64,000 bases of DNA from SELP01 sp035969385 (GCF_035969385.1 NZ_JAYKKJ010000002.1:186001-250000); one strand, 5' to 3'; numbered from the stretch's first letter, positions 22,987 through 32,131 are shown. Numbers and translations: made by a program. Notes: generated from the letters alone by a model not told the origin.

Positions 22987-23035
22987 AGTGGTGAGCCGTG
23001 CAGGATTCGAACCTGCGACCCACTGATTAAAAGTC
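22987..23035 (-). repeat. Right attachment repeat within intact tRNA-Lys
   Basis: The 49 bases equal 3003-3051. Bases 22989-23035 are the 3' part of the intact tRNA-Lys, which means the island carries a copy that restores the tRNA after integration. Confidence 0.92.
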
Positions 23036-23064
23036 AGTTGCTCTACCAACTGAGCTAACGGCCC
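22989..23064 (-). tRNA. tRNA-Lys (anticodon TTT)
   Basis: A 76-base tRNA on the minus strand with encoded CCA. The 5' strand GGGCCGT pairs with ACGGCTC (one G-T), the anticodon loop reads ACTTTTAAT, and the T-arm is GGTTCGAATCC. It is intact despite the island insertion because the element carries the 3' half. Confidence 0.96.
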
Positions 23065-23160
23065 ACTGGCGCGCTACTTAGAAAGCCCTACCCCTGCGGT
23101 CAACCCCGGAAATGCACCAATCTCTGGAAATCTTTCCGGGGCTCCGCTATACGCCCGCCT

Positions 23161-23976
23161 ATGGTGACGAAGCAGAAATTCCGCCTTCCCTTCATGAAGA
23201 TGCATGGGCTTGGCAACGATTTTGTGGTCGTGGACGAACGGGGGCAGCCGCCGCGCGTGACGCCGGATATCGTCACGGCCATCGCGGACCGGCATCGAGG
23301 CGTGGGCTTTGACCAGTTCGTCGTCATGACCGAGACCGATACCGCCGATGTCCACCTGACGTTCTATAATTCCGACGGGTCCACCTCGGCGGCCTGTGGC
23401 AATGCGACCCGCTGTATTGCGCGTCACCTTTTTGACGAGACCGGCAAGGCGGAGGCAGTGATCCGCACCGCACATGGTCTTTTGCCGGCGTTGGATGCAG
23501 GGGACGGTCTGACATCGGTGAACATGGGCCACGCCCGGACCCGCTGGGACCTGATCCCGCTGGCAGAGCCGACGGACACGCTGGAACTGCCGATCGAGGG
23601 CGGGCCGACTGCCACGTCGATGGGAAACCCGCATTGCACCTTCTTCGTCGAGGATGCCGAAGCGGTTGATCTGGCCGAGATCGGACCGAGGATTGAGCAC
23701 CACCCGCTGTTTCCCGAACGAACCAATGTGCAATTCGCCACGCTGACCGGGCCGAATGAGCTTCGGATGCGGGTCTGGGAGCGTGGTGCGGGGATCACGT
23801 TGGCCTCTGGCTCGTCGTCCTGCGCGACGGCGGTTGCTGCGCATCGTCGTGGGCTTGTTGGCGACGATGTCACGATCCGTCTGGATGGCGGCGATATCCG
23901 GATCAGGATCGCTCCGGATGGGGTCTGGATGACCGGCCCGACCGCGCATGTCTTTGACGGGGAATGGATTCTCTAG
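23161..23976 (+). CDS. dapF: Diaminopimelate epimerase
   Basis: A 271-residue cofactor-free epimerase converting LL- to meso-diaminopimelate for lysine and peptidoglycan synthesis in the cytoplasm. The two active-site cysteines are visible in ACGNATRC (near 80) and GSSSCATAVA (near 220). The family start MKMHGLGNDF begins 11 residues after the chosen ATG; short N-terminal extensions of this kind are common in Rhodobacteraceae. First gene of a run with mtaB, whose ATG follows its stop directly. Confidence 0.96.
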   Translation: MVTKQKFRLPFMKMHGLGNDFVVVDERGQPPRVTPDIVTAIADRHRGVGFDQFVVMTETDTADVHLTFYNSDGSTSAACGNATRCIARHLFDETGKAEAVIRTAHGLLPALDAGDGLTSVNMGHARTRWDLIPLAEPTDTLELPIEGGPTATSMGNPHCTFFVEDAEAVDLAEIGPRIEHHPLFPERTNVQFATLTGPNELRMRVWERGAGITLASGSSSCATAVAAHRRGLVGDDVTIRLDGGDIRIRIAPDGVWMTGPTAHVFDGEWIL

Positions 23977-25230
23977 ATGTCCGCGCCAAAGTTCACGACC
24001 CTTGGCTGCCGTCTGAATGCCTATGAGACGGAGGCGATGAAGGACTTTGCCGCCCAAGCGGGCCTGTCTGATGCCGTCGTGGTCAATACCTGTGCCGTGA
24101 CCGCCGAAGCGGTTCGCAAGGCGAAGCAGGAAATCCGCAAGCTGCGCCGTGAGAACCCGGATGCCCCCCTGATCGTGACGGGCTGCGCCGCGCAGGTGGA
24201 GCCGGAGACCTTCGCCGCCATGCCGGAAGTAACCCGCGTGATCGGCAATACCGAGAAGATGCAGCCGGAAACATGGGCCGGGATGGTTCCCAACCTGATT
24301 GGTGAGACGGAGAAGGTCGCGGTGGATGACATCATGTCAGTCACCGAAACCGCCGGTCATCTGATCGACGGATTCGGCACCCGCAGCCGTGCCTATGTGC
24401 AGGTCCAGAACGGCTGTGACCATCGCTGCACTTTCTGCATCATCCCCTATGGCCGGGGTAATTCCCGGTCAGTTCCGGCGGGCGTTGTGGTGGACCAGAT
24501 CAAGCGGCTGGTGGACCGTGGCTATAACGAGGTGGTGCTGACCGGCGTGGACCTGACCAGTTGGGGCGCGGATCTTCCCGCGCAGCCAAAGCTGGGGGAT
24601 CTGGTCATGCGCATCCTGAAGCTGGTGCCGGACCTGCCGCGTTTGCGGATCAGTTCGATCGATTCGATCGAGGTGGATGAGAACCTGATGCAGGCCATCG
24701 CGACCGAGCCGCGGCTGATGCCGCATCTGCACCTGTCCCTTCAGGCGGGCGACGACATGATCCTCAAGCGGATGAAGCGCCGCCACCTGCGCGATGATGC
24801 GATCCGGTTCTGCGCAGAGGCAAAGGTGTTGCGCCCGGACATGACCTTTGGCGCCGATATCATCGCGGGTTTCCCGACCGAGACCGAAGCGATGTTCGAG
24901 AACTCGCTGCGGCTGGTCGAGGAGTGTGACCTGACCTGGTTGCATGTCTTCCCCTATTCCGCCCGGCCGGGAACGCCGGCGGCGCGGATGCCACAGGTAA
25001 ACGGGCGGGCGATCAAGGACCGTGCGGCGCGACTGCGCGCGGCGGGTGACTCGCGCGTGGTGGCACATCTGGCGGCACAGCTTGGCAAGACCCATCGCAT
25101 CTTGATGGAGAACCCCCGTATGGGGCGGACAGAGCAGTTCACGGAAGTGACCTTTGCCAGCGATCAGCCGGAAAGCCAGATCGTCACGGCCCGGATCACG
25201 GGCGTGGCAGGACAGCAGCTGGTCGCATGA
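23977..25230 (+). CDS. mtaB: tRNA t6A37 methylthiotransferase MtaB
   Basis: A 417-residue radical-SAM enzyme that adds a methylthio group to t6A at position 37 of ANN-decoding tRNAs. The N-terminal MTTase domain shows its three iron-sulfur cysteines (TTLGCRLNAYE, VVNTCAVT, VTGCAAQ). The radical-SAM cluster motif is CDHRCTFC near 150, and a TRAM-like C-terminus ends the protein. It starts immediately after dapF and overlaps the next gene by ATGA. MtaB is preferred over MiaB and RimO because of the length and the CRLN motif. Confidence 0.94.
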   Translation: MSAPKFTTLGCRLNAYETEAMKDFAAQAGLSDAVVVNTCAVTAEAVRKAKQEIRKLRRENPDAPLIVTGCAAQVEPETFAAMPEVTRVIGNTEKMQPETWAGMVPNLIGETEKVAVDDIMSVTETAGHLIDGFGTRSRAYVQVQNGCDHRCTFCIIPYGRGNSRSVPAGVVVDQIKRLVDRGYNEVVLTGVDLTSWGADLPAQPKLGDLVMRILKLVPDLPRLRISSIDSIEVDENLMQAIATEPRLMPHLHLSLQAGDDMILKRMKRRHLRDDAIRFCAEAKVLRPDMTFGADIIAGFPTETEAMFENSLRLVEECDLTWLHVFPYSARPGTPAARMPQVNGRAIKDRAARLRAAGDSRVVAHLAAQLGKTHRILMENPRMGRTEQFTEVTFASDQPESQIVTARITGVAGQQLVA

Positions 25231-25862
25231 CCCGCCCGATCCTTTGGTCTTTTCGCCGGTGCCCCTATGCAATGCGGGCCCGTCTGGCCATTGCCAGTGC
25301 CGGAATATCGGTGGACCTGCGAGAGATCCTGTTGCGCGACAAACCGGCGGCGTTTCTGGCGACCTCGCACAGCGGAACGGTGCCCTGTCTGGATACGGGC
25401 AAGGAGGTGATCGACGAAAGCCTGGACATTATGCTGTGGGCATTGCGACATGCCGACCCCGAGGGTCTGCTGGCCATGCCCGAGGCCGGTTTCGATTTGA
25501 TCGCCACGTCTGACGGGCCGTTCAAGGCGGCGCTTGATCGTTACAAATATGCCGTGCGGTTCGACGATGTGGATATTGGCGCAGAACAGGAAAAAGCGGC
25601 TCTGTTCCTGCGCAAACTGGAGGACAGACTGGTTGGGCAAAGCTGGTTGTTTGGGGCGCGGCCCAGTCTTGCCGACCTCGCCATTCTGCCTTTCGTGCGC
25701 CAGTTTGCCCATGTCGATCTGCCGTGGTTCGAGGCACAGGAATGGACCGGTGTCGCCGGATGGCTGGACCGGTTCAAGACGTCCGAACGGTTCGCTTCGA
25801 TCATGCGGAAATACCCGGCCTGGAAACCGGGTGACAAACCGGTGGCGTTTCCCGAAGGCTAG
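25227..25862 (+). CDS. Glutathione S-transferase family protein
   Basis: 211 residues. The N-terminal thioredoxin-like domain opens with RRCPYAMRARLA (glutaredoxin-like CPYA motif), and GTVPCLDTGKEVIDES forms the glutathione-binding cis-Pro and Glu-Ser region. The helical C-terminal domain includes PSLADLAILPFVRQF. It is translationally coupled to mtaB by ATGA. Substrate unknown. Confidence 0.88.
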   Translation: MTRPILWSFRRCPYAMRARLAIASAGISVDLREILLRDKPAAFLATSHSGTVPCLDTGKEVIDESLDIMLWALRHADPEGLLAMPEAGFDLIATSDGPFKAALDRYKYAVRFDDVDIGAEQEKAALFLRKLEDRLVGQSWLFGARPSLADLAILPFVRQFAHVDLPWFEAQEWTGVAGWLDRFKTSERFASIMRKYPAWKPGDKPVAFPEG

Positions 25863-25896
25863 GCGATAAGGTTCGGCAACTGCTCAGGACACCGCG

Positions 25897-26544
25897 ATGC
25901 ACCCGAACCCGATTTACCACACGAAGACCGAAGACCAGAACCTCGCCTTCGCGTCGGAACGGGCGTTCGGTGTGCTGGCTGTCAACGGGCCGGATGGGCC
26001 CCTGGTGTCCCATGTTCCCTTCACCCTCGCCCCCGATGGCAAAAGCCTGACCTTGCATCTGGTCCGGTCCAACCCGATTGCGCGCGGATTGGCCGACCCG
26101 CGCCCGGCGGTCATCGCCGTCAGCGGGCCGGATTCCTATGTCTCGCCCGACTGGTACGGCGCGGAGGATCAGGTGCCGACATGGAACTATGCGGCGGTGC
26201 ATCTGCGGGGGCGGTTGATCGGGCTGCCACCGGATGACCTTGGCACCGTCCTTGCAGAGCTTTCCGCCCAATTCGAGGCGCGGCTTCTGCCAAAGCAGCC
26301 CTGGACCATGGACAAGATGACACCCGATGTCCTGTCGCGGATGATGCGGATGATCGTGCCCGCGCGGATGGAGATCGACACCGTCGATGGCACGTGGAAA
26401 CTGAACCAGAACAAGTCCGACGCGGCCCGGGTCGGGGCCGCCACGGGCATCAAGGTGGCGCGGCTTGGGCAGGAAACCGATGCGCTGGCAGATCTGATGA
26501 TGGCCGCGCTTGATGATGACAGAAGTAAAGGATCAGACCGATGA
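25897..26544 (+). CDS. FMN-binding negative transcriptional regulator, PaiB-like
   Basis: A 215-residue split-barrel flavin-binding protein. Features of the PaiB family are the HPNPIYHTKTEDQNLAFA opening, SHVPFTLAPDGKSLTLHL, SPDWYG and VPTWNYAAVHLRG motifs, and the C-terminal KLNQNKSDA signature. Members affect protease or sporulation genes in Bacillus; their role in alphaproteobacteria is unknown. It sits between two GST genes and overlaps the second. Confidence 0.9.
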   Translation: MHPNPIYHTKTEDQNLAFASERAFGVLAVNGPDGPLVSHVPFTLAPDGKSLTLHLVRSNPIARGLADPRPAVIAVSGPDSYVSPDWYGAEDQVPTWNYAAVHLRGRLIGLPPDDLGTVLAELSAQFEARLLPKQPWTMDKMTPDVLSRMMRMIVPARMEIDTVDGTWKLNQNKSDAARVGAATGIKVARLGQETDALADLMMAALDDDRSKGSDR

Positions 26545-27143
26545 AACTTGTCGTTTCTTCTACCTCTCCTTTCGTGCGCAAGGTGCGCGTTTTGCTGCGC
26601 GAACTTGGACAGGAAGCAGCCGTCGAGGAGATTGGCGTGAAGACCAGCCCGCTGGCGCAGGCGGATGCGGCGGTTTCGGCAAACCCGATCGGCAAGATCC
26701 CGGCGCTTCTTCTCGATGATGGCTCGGCGCTGCATGACAGCCGCGTTATCACCCGGTTCTTCGACGATCATTTCGCAGGGGGCTTTTACCCGGTGGACCG
26801 GCTGTGGCAGGTTCTGACGCTGGAATCGATGGCGGATGCGATGATCGAGGCGGGCGTCCTGATGACCTATGAGGTCAAGCTGCGCCCCGAGACCGCCCGG
26901 TTCGGCCCCTGGGTCGAGGCGCAATGGGCGCGGATTGACCGGACCCTCGACCATCTGGAGGCTGTGGCACAGCAACTGGACGCGCCTTTGGACATGGGGC
27001 AGGTCGCGCTGGCCTGTGCGCTGGAATATCTCGATTTTCGGCATGACGCGCGGAACTGGCGCAATGGTCGGCCAAGGCTGGCGGCATGGCTGGGGAAACT
27101 GTCGGCACGCCCGTCCATGATTGCGACGGTTCCGGTGGAATAG
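26541..27143 (+). CDS. Glutathione S-transferase family protein
   Basis: 200 residues. It has the thioredoxin-like opening KLVVSSTSPFVRKVRVLLRE and a GKIPALLLDDGSALHDS glutathione site, then a helical domain ending in LAAWLGKLSARPSM. It starts by ATGA overlap with the PaiB-like gene. The serine-rich SSTSPF opening suggests Ser rather than Cys at the active site. Substrate unknown. Confidence 0.88.
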   Translation: MKLVVSSTSPFVRKVRVLLRELGQEAAVEEIGVKTSPLAQADAAVSANPIGKIPALLLDDGSALHDSRVITRFFDDHFAGGFYPVDRLWQVLTLESMADAMIEAGVLMTYEVKLRPETARFGPWVEAQWARIDRTLDHLEAVAQQLDAPLDMGQVALACALEYLDFRHDARNWRNGRPRLAAWLGKLSARPSMIATVPVE

Positions 27144-27147
27144 CGGG

Positions 27148-27510
27148 CTATTCCGGGATTTCGCAGCGATCATAGCGGAAGGCATAGCCGTTCCAGACCA
27201 TGATGATCCCCAAACGGTCGGCACTGTGCATCACCATGGCCCGTTCGGCCCATTGGGCGCCTTCGCCCGCGCATTCCATATCGTAGAGCGTGGCGTCCAT
27301 GTTGACGACGTTGACCGGATTGACCATTCGGCACTGGGTTTCGACGCCGTGAAACAGGCCGTCCCTGATTTCAATCGACCCGCCATCCACCCCGACAAGG
27401 GCACAATCTGCGTTGGCAACCTGCCGATAGATGCCGTCATAGGGGGTCGCCAGAACAACGCCCGGCAACAGGGCCGCGATCAGGATGGTCAGCTTGGTCC
27501 GTATCTGCAT
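27148..27510 (-). CDS. Exported hypothetical protein
   Basis: 120 residues with a clear signal peptide (ILIAALLPGVVLA, cleavage near 21), then a small domain with four cysteines (ADCALV, TQCRMV, MECAGE, RCEIPE) that could form two disulfides. Probably periplasmic. It lies directly after the mlaC-like gene on the same strand, so it may share that transcript. No function recognised. Confidence 0.75.
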   Translation of the reverse strand: MQIRTKLTILIAALLPGVVLATPYDGIYRQVANADCALVGVDGGSIEIRDGLFHGVETQCRMVNPVNVVNMDATLYDMECAGEGAQWAERAMVMHSADRLGIIMVWNGYAFRYDRCEIPE

Positions 27511-28101
27511 TCAGATACGTTGCAGGTCCGCAATCAAGGCGTCAAGGTTTCCGCGCCGCTGGTCCAGCATCGCACCAATCTCGGACCGTTCCTGGTTGAG
27601 CATGTTGACCCCTTCAATGATGATATTGAAGAAAGCCGGCCGCCCAAGCCGGTCGGAAACCCAGAAATCAACGCGAAACGGGGCCTGACCGCGCAGGTTT
27701 GCGACGGTTTCGACCTCGATGAAGTTGTTCACCTGGCGGGCTTCGACCACGGTGATCTCGCCCCCGATGAATTCGCGGAACCGTTTGCCATAGCGGTTCG
27801 AGACATAATTGTTGAATGCAGCGACAAAGGCGGTCCGCTGCGCCGGGGTCGCCGTGCGGGCATCGCGGCCCAGCGCGGTTCCGGCGATGTATTCGACGTC
27901 CGAATAGCGGGCGAAAATACCTTCGAAATCCTGAATCATTGCCGCTTCGGACCGGCCAGAGGCGATCACGGCGTTGATATCGGCGACCAGCCTGTCGACC
28001 AGCCGCTCTGCCTCGGTCAGGCCCACGGCAAAGACGGGGGCGGGCAGGACCGCGGCCGCTGCTGCGGCGATCATCATGTTGCGGCGATTGAGCAGGGTCA
28101 T
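27511..28101 (-). CDS. MlaC-like periplasmic phospholipid-binding protein
   Basis: 196 residues from the ATG at 28101, which overlaps the mlaA stop. A twin-arginine-like signal (NRRNMMIAAAAAAVLPAPVFA) is followed by the MlaC/Ttg2D fold with ILARYSDVEYIAGTALGRDAR-like and FREFIGGEITVVEAR-like segments. MlaC ferries phospholipid between the MlaA outer-membrane complex and the inner-membrane transporter. The MlaFEDB transporter is not in this window. The longer upstream frame is unlikely because the signal peptide begins here. Confidence 0.85.
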   Translation of the reverse strand: MTLLNRRNMMIAAAAAAVLPAPVFAVGLTEAERLVDRLVADINAVIASGRSEAAMIQDFEGIFARYSDVEYIAGTALGRDARTATPAQRTAFVAAFNNYVSNRYGKRFREFIGGEITVVEARQVNNFIEVETVANLRGQAPFRVDFWVSDRLGRPAFFNIIIEGVNMLNQERSEIGAMLDQRRGNLDALIADLQRI

Positions 28102-28934
28102 TGGGCCATCTCCATGCTGTCGGATGGGGTGCAATCGGTAGGGGCTGCCGCGAAAGGATCGGCGAAGGGGTCGATCATCGGGTCCGGAACGCCACATTCG
28201 TCTAGGGCGTTCGGATCGACGGGCGGTTCCATTCCCAGTTCGTAGCGACGGTTTTCAAGGTACAGAAGCCGCGCCTGAGCATAGCTGTCCGCGCTGTCAT
28301 AAAGGATGGAATCGACGGTGTCCGAGAACCGGCCCCGGTCGATCACCTGTTCGACGACCTTTGTACCAAGCGAGTATTCGGCCACCGCTGCGATTTCCGG
28401 TTGGTCGATCCAGCCAAGGGGATCCAGAAGGACATCCACGACCAGCCCGGCGGTATCCCGTTCGGTCGAGGGGCCGAAGAACGGAAGTTCCTGATAGGCG
28501 CCTTCCGGCACGCCCCAGACATGCAGGGTTTCCCCGAAATCGGTGCTTTCCTCGTGCAGGCCGATTCCGCCCGCGGGGTCGAACAGCCCCCCGACCCCGA
28601 CGGTGGAATTGATCAGGAACCGCATCGTATTGGTCGCGGCCCCGCCCACATCTCCCTGAAGCAGCCCGTTCACCACCATCCCCGGCAGCGACAGGTTGTC
28701 CGAAAAGGATACGACCCTGTCGGTCAGCTCTGGGGGCAGCGCGGCGGTAACGCCGGACACCGGCCGCAGCAGGTTCTGGTCGAGCGATCGGTTGAAGTCA
28801 TGGGTCGCCCGGTTAGCGGTTTCATAGAGGTCGTGGATGCTGCTGTCGTCTGGTCCGACGGAACAGGCCGAAACCGCCCCCATGAACATGAAGGCAACGG
28901 CAAATCGGAAAATCGGTTTCGCTGTTACGGGCAA
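28098..28934 (-). CDS. mlaA: MlaA/VacJ-family lipoprotein
   Basis: The MlaA lipoprotein removes misplaced phospholipid from the outer leaflet of the outer membrane. A signal and lipobox (FMFMGAVSAC) place the lipidated Cys early. The family core follows: DLYETANRATHDFNRSLDQ, FLINSTVGVGGLFDPA, EESTDFGETLHVWGVPEG and LPFFGPSTERDTAG. The start is uncertain because no ATG fits. The TTG at 28934 behind GAGAGA gives a normal signal length, about 278 residues. It forms an operon with the mlaC-like gene and is divergent from the secretion genes. Confidence 0.9.
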   Translation of the reverse strand: MPVTAKPIFRFAVAFMFMGAVSACSVGPDDSSIHDLYETANRATHDFNRSLDQNLLRPVSGVTAALPPELTDRVVSFSDNLSLPGMVVNGLLQGDVGGAATNTMRFLINSTVGVGGLFDPAGGIGLHEESTDFGETLHVWGVPEGAYQELPFFGPSTERDTAGLVVDVLLDPLGWIDQPEIAAVAEYSLGTKVVEQVIDRGRFSDTVDSILYDSADSYAQARLLYLENRRYELGMEPPVDPNALDECGVPDPMIDPFADPFAAAPTDCTPSDSMEMAQ

Positions 28935-29102
28935 TGGAATTCTCTCGGACCTGACCTTAGACTGTTTCACATAATCGGTTTCAACGGGATGAACAGGGCA
29001 GCGCGACAGCAATCCCGGAACGTGGCCGAATGGAAACAATTTATTGAGACCGGCGTGGCAGGACTAGTCCGACCGGTGGCAGGGGCAGGCGGAAAGACGC
29101 GC

Positions 29103-30839
29103 ATGGCAGACAAAGCGAAAACAGCGGGGCTGACCGAACTGCGCCGGGTTCGGGCGCGGTCCCGGCTGTTGTATTGGTCGGTGGCCGCGTTCAGCCTTGT
29201 GGTGAACGCCCTGATGCTGACCGGCCCGCTGTATATGCTGAACGTCTATGACCGGGTGCTGGGGTCGCGGTCTGTCGAAACCCTGATCGCGCTGACGGTC
29301 CTTGTGGTTTTCCTGTACGGGTCGATGGCGGTGCTGGACCTTGTTCGGGGGCGGATCATGTCGCGCGTCGGTGCGCGGTTTCAGGCCACCATGGACGAAC
29401 GGGTGTTCCGGGCGGTGATGCGGGCGGGCAGCCTTGGCCGCGCAAGGGCCGAGGCCGTCACCGGGTTGCGGGACCTTGAATCGGTCCAACGGTTGATGAC
29501 CTCGCCCGTCTTGATGGCTGTCTTTGATCTTCCGTGGACGCCGCTGTTCTTCTTCGGGATATTCCTGTTTCACCCCTGGCTTGGGATTCTGGCGCTGTCC
29601 GGTGGGGCGGTTCTGATCCTGATCGCGCTGGCCAACCAGCTGGGCAGTCGCGGACCCCTGTCCAGCGCCAATACCCGCATCCAACAGGCTGAGTTGATGG
29701 GCCAGCAGATTCGGACCGAGGGCGAAATGGTGCAGGCGCTGGGGATGCGGGGCGCCAGCTTCGGGCGCTGGGCCGCGGCCCGGTCCGAGGCGCTGGAAAG
29801 CACGATCCGCGCGGCGGACACGAGCGGCGGCTATACCTCGATCACGCGGGCCCTGCGCCTGCTTTTGCAGTCGGCCATGTTGGGACTGGGGGCGCTTCTG
29901 GTCCTGCGCAACGAAATGACGCCAGGGGCCATGATCGCCGGGTCAATCCTGTTGGGTAGGGCGCTGGCGCCGATCGAACTGTTGATCGGGCAATGGGCCG
30001 TGGTTCAGCGCGGGCGTGAGGGATGGTTGAACCTTGGCCGGTTGCTAGGTGAAATCGCGCCGGAAGAGCCTCGCACCACGCTTCCCCGCCCCAAGGCAAT
30101 GCTGTCGGTCGAGGCGCTTTCGATTGTTCCGCCCGGAGAACAGCAACCGGTTCTGCGCAACCTGACCTTCCGCATTCAACCGGGGCAGGCGGTTGGCGTG
30201 ATCGGCACCTCGGGCGCCGGGAAATCCACCCTTGCCCGCGCCCTGACCGGGGTCTGGCCCGCCACCATGGGCAAGATCCGGCTGGACGGTGCAGCACTGG
30301 ATCAATACGACCCGGACGTTCTGGGGGCACTGGTCGGCTATCTTCCGCAGCGGGTGCAGCTGTTTGATGGCACGATCCGCGACAATATCGCCCGCATGTC
30401 GCTGGCACCCGATGACGAAGAGGTCGTGCGCGCGGCAAAGAAGGCCGCGGCGCATGACATGATCCTGCGGCTGCCCGATGGTTACGATACCCGCGTCACT
30501 GCGACGGGCGGGCGGCTGTCCGGCGGGCAGGTTCAGCGGATCGGCCTTGCGCGGGCGATGTACGGCGATCCGGTCATCCTTGTTTTGGACGAACCCAATT
30601 CCAACCTGGACAACGAAGGATCGACGGCATTGAACGCGGCGATCCGCGCGGCCAAGGAGGAAGGAAAGTCGGTTCTGATCATGGCCCACAGGCCTGCCGC
30701 GATTCAGGAATGCGATATGCTTCTGGTTCTTGAAAACGGCGCGAAACGCGCCTTCGGCCCCAAGGATGAGGTGCTGCGCGATCTGGTCAAGAACGCGGCC
30801 GAAATCCAGAAGGCCCGGCAGCCCGGAGGTGTGTCATGA
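29103..30839 (+). CDS. Type I secretion system permease/ATPase (PrtD family)
   Basis: 578 residues from the ATG at 29103 behind GGCGGAAAG. The N-terminal half is an ABC exporter membrane domain with a conserved LTGPLYMLNVYDRVLGSRS entry and helices to about 300. The C-terminal ATPase has Walker A GTSGAGKSTL, signature RLSGGQVQR and Walker B VILVLDEPNSNLD. This family exports RTX-type proteins or lipases in one step with a HlyD adaptor and a TolC-like pore. The adaptor gene overlaps its end. No RTX substrate or outer-membrane pore is encoded nearby. Confidence 0.93.
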   Translation: MADKAKTAGLTELRRVRARSRLLYWSVAAFSLVVNALMLTGPLYMLNVYDRVLGSRSVETLIALTVLVVFLYGSMAVLDLVRGRIMSRVGARFQATMDERVFRAVMRAGSLGRARAEAVTGLRDLESVQRLMTSPVLMAVFDLPWTPLFFFGIFLFHPWLGILALSGGAVLILIALANQLGSRGPLSSANTRIQQAELMGQQIRTEGEMVQALGMRGASFGRWAAARSEALESTIRAADTSGGYTSITRALRLLLQSAMLGLGALLVLRNEMTPGAMIAGSILLGRALAPIELLIGQWAVVQRGREGWLNLGRLLGEIAPEEPRTTLPRPKAMLSVEALSIVPPGEQQPVLRNLTFRIQPGQAVGVIGTSGAGKSTLARALTGVWPATMGKIRLDGAALDQYDPDVLGALVGYLPQRVQLFDGTIRDNIARMSLAPDDEEVVRAAKKAAAHDMILRLPDGYDTRVTATGGRLSGGQVQRIGLARAMYGDPVILVLDEPNSNLDNEGSTALNAAIRAAKEEGKSVLIMAHRPAAIQECDMLLVLENGAKRAFGPKDEVLRDLVKNAAEIQKARQPGGVS

Positions 30840-32131
30840 CTCCGAACCGTTGGTCCGCCAAGGGGCCAGTCTGGGCCGGCCTTCTGATGCTGGTCGTTCT
30901 TCTGGGCGGCTTTGGCACTTGGGCCGTGATGGCCCAGATCACCGGCGCAGTCATCGCGTCAGGCCGGATCGAGGTGGACCGCAACCGGCAGGTCGTGCAG
31001 CACCCGGATGGCGGTGTTGTCGCGGCACTGCTGGTCGAGGAAGGGTCAAGCGTCGACGCGGACGATCTTCTGGTGCAATTGGATTCCGAATCCTTGTTGT
31101 CCGACATATCGGTGATCGAGGGGCAGCTGTTCGAGGTTCTTGCCCGGCGCGCCCGCTACGAGGCGGAACGGGACGGGGCCGAGACCCTGACCTTCGACCC
31201 GCTCTTGACGGACAGTACATCCGCCATCGCGCAGGAACTGATGGACGGGCAGCGCAGGCTGTATGACGCCCGAAGGGAGACCGAGGCGAATGCCATCGAA
31301 CAACTGACCCGCAGACGCGATCAGATCGTGGACCAGATCGAGGGCATTCACGCGCAGGAAACCGCCATTGGCACGCAACTGGACCTTGTCCGGCAGGAAC
31401 TTGCGGATCAGCAAAGCCTGCTGGAACGGGGATTGGCGCAGGCGACCCGTGTGCTGGCGCTTCAGCGCGAAGAGGCGTCCCTGTCCGGCCGCGCGGGCGA
31501 ACTGGCGGCGACGGCGGCGCAGGCGGCGGGGCGGATTACCGAACTGGAGCTTGAGGTTCTCAACATCGGCAGCGACCGGCGCGAGCAGGCCATCTCGAAC
31601 CTGCGCGACCTGCAATACAACGAATTGGAACTACGAGAACGGCGTCGGGCGCTTCTGTCTCAGCTTGACCGTCTGGATATCCGCGCGCCCGTTGCCGGGA
31701 TCGTCTATGACTTGCAGGTCTTCGGGGAACAATCTGTCGTCACCCCGGCGGAACCTGTCCTTTACCTCGTGCCGCAGGATCGCCCGCTTGTAATTGCCGT
31801 ACAGATCGAACCACGCGACATCGACCTGCTGTTCGTGGGACAGGATGTGGCGCTTCGGTTTTCGGCCTTCGACCAGCGGCAGACACCGGAGCTGAACGGC
31901 AAGGTCGTCACGATTTCCGCCGATGCGTTCGAAGATCAGGCGACCCGGCTGTCGTTCTACCGGGCGCAGATCGAACTGTCGGAAGGTGAACAGGAGAGGC
32001 TGCCCGAGGGCGCAACCCTGATCCCCGGGATGCCGGTCGAGGCCTTCATCAGGACCGAGGATCGCAGCCCGATCGAATACCTTCTCAAGCCGCTGTCGGA
32101 CTACTTCGCCAAGGCGTTCCGCGAAAGCTGA
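30836..32131 (+). CDS. HlyD-family type I secretion periplasmic adaptor
   Basis: 431 residues. One N-terminal membrane helix (about 14-34) is followed by a lipoyl/biotinyl half motif (VQHPDGGVVAALLVEEGSSV), then a long periplasmic coiled-coil hairpin (about 100-275). A second lipoyl half and beta-barrel region follow (LDIRAPVAGIVYDLQVFG, VIAVQIEPRDIDLLF). It bridges the PrtD-like exporter to an outer-membrane channel. Coupled to the ABC gene by ATGA. Confidence 0.92.
   Translation: MTPNRWSAKGPVWAGLLMLVVLLGGFGTWAVMAQITGAVIASGRIEVDRNRQVVQHPDGGVVAALLVEEGSSVDADDLLVQLDSESLLSDISVIEGQLFEVLARRARYEAERDGAETLTFDPLLTDSTSAIAQELMDGQRRLYDARRETEANAIEQLTRRRDQIVDQIEGIHAQETAIGTQLDLVRQELADQQSLLERGLAQATRVLALQREEASLSGRAGELAATAAQAAGRITELELEVLNIGSDRREQAISNLRDLQYNELELRERRRALLSQLDRLDIRAPVAGIVYDLQVFGEQSVVTPAEPVLYLVPQDRPLVIAVQIEPRDIDLLFVGQDVALRFSAFDQRQTPELNGKVVTISADAFEDQATRLSFYRAQIELSEGEQERLPEGATLIPGMPVEAFIRTEDRSPIEYLLKPLSDYFAKAFRES

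Larger units (their letters stand above)
3003..23035. mobile_element. Genomic island integrated in tRNA-Lys, about 20 kb
   Basis: The island is bounded by a perfect 49-bp direct repeat (3003-3051 and 22987-23035) that equals the 3' half of a tRNA-Lys gene. The right copy is part of the intact tRNA and the left copy is a fragment. Probable integrase arm sites lie just inside both ends. Cargo includes two tyrosine recombinases, a type I restriction-modification operon, a four-gene membrane/nuclease cassette, a QueC-like gene pair and several unknown genes. No conjugation or phage structural genes were seen, so it looks like an integrative defence island rather than a self-transmissible element. 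Confidence 0.88.

Noticed and set aside
28401..29102. Upstream extension of the type I secretion ABC gene
   Set aside because: The frame stays open but runs antisense through mlaA; the ATG at 29103 with its ribosome site gives the normal family length.
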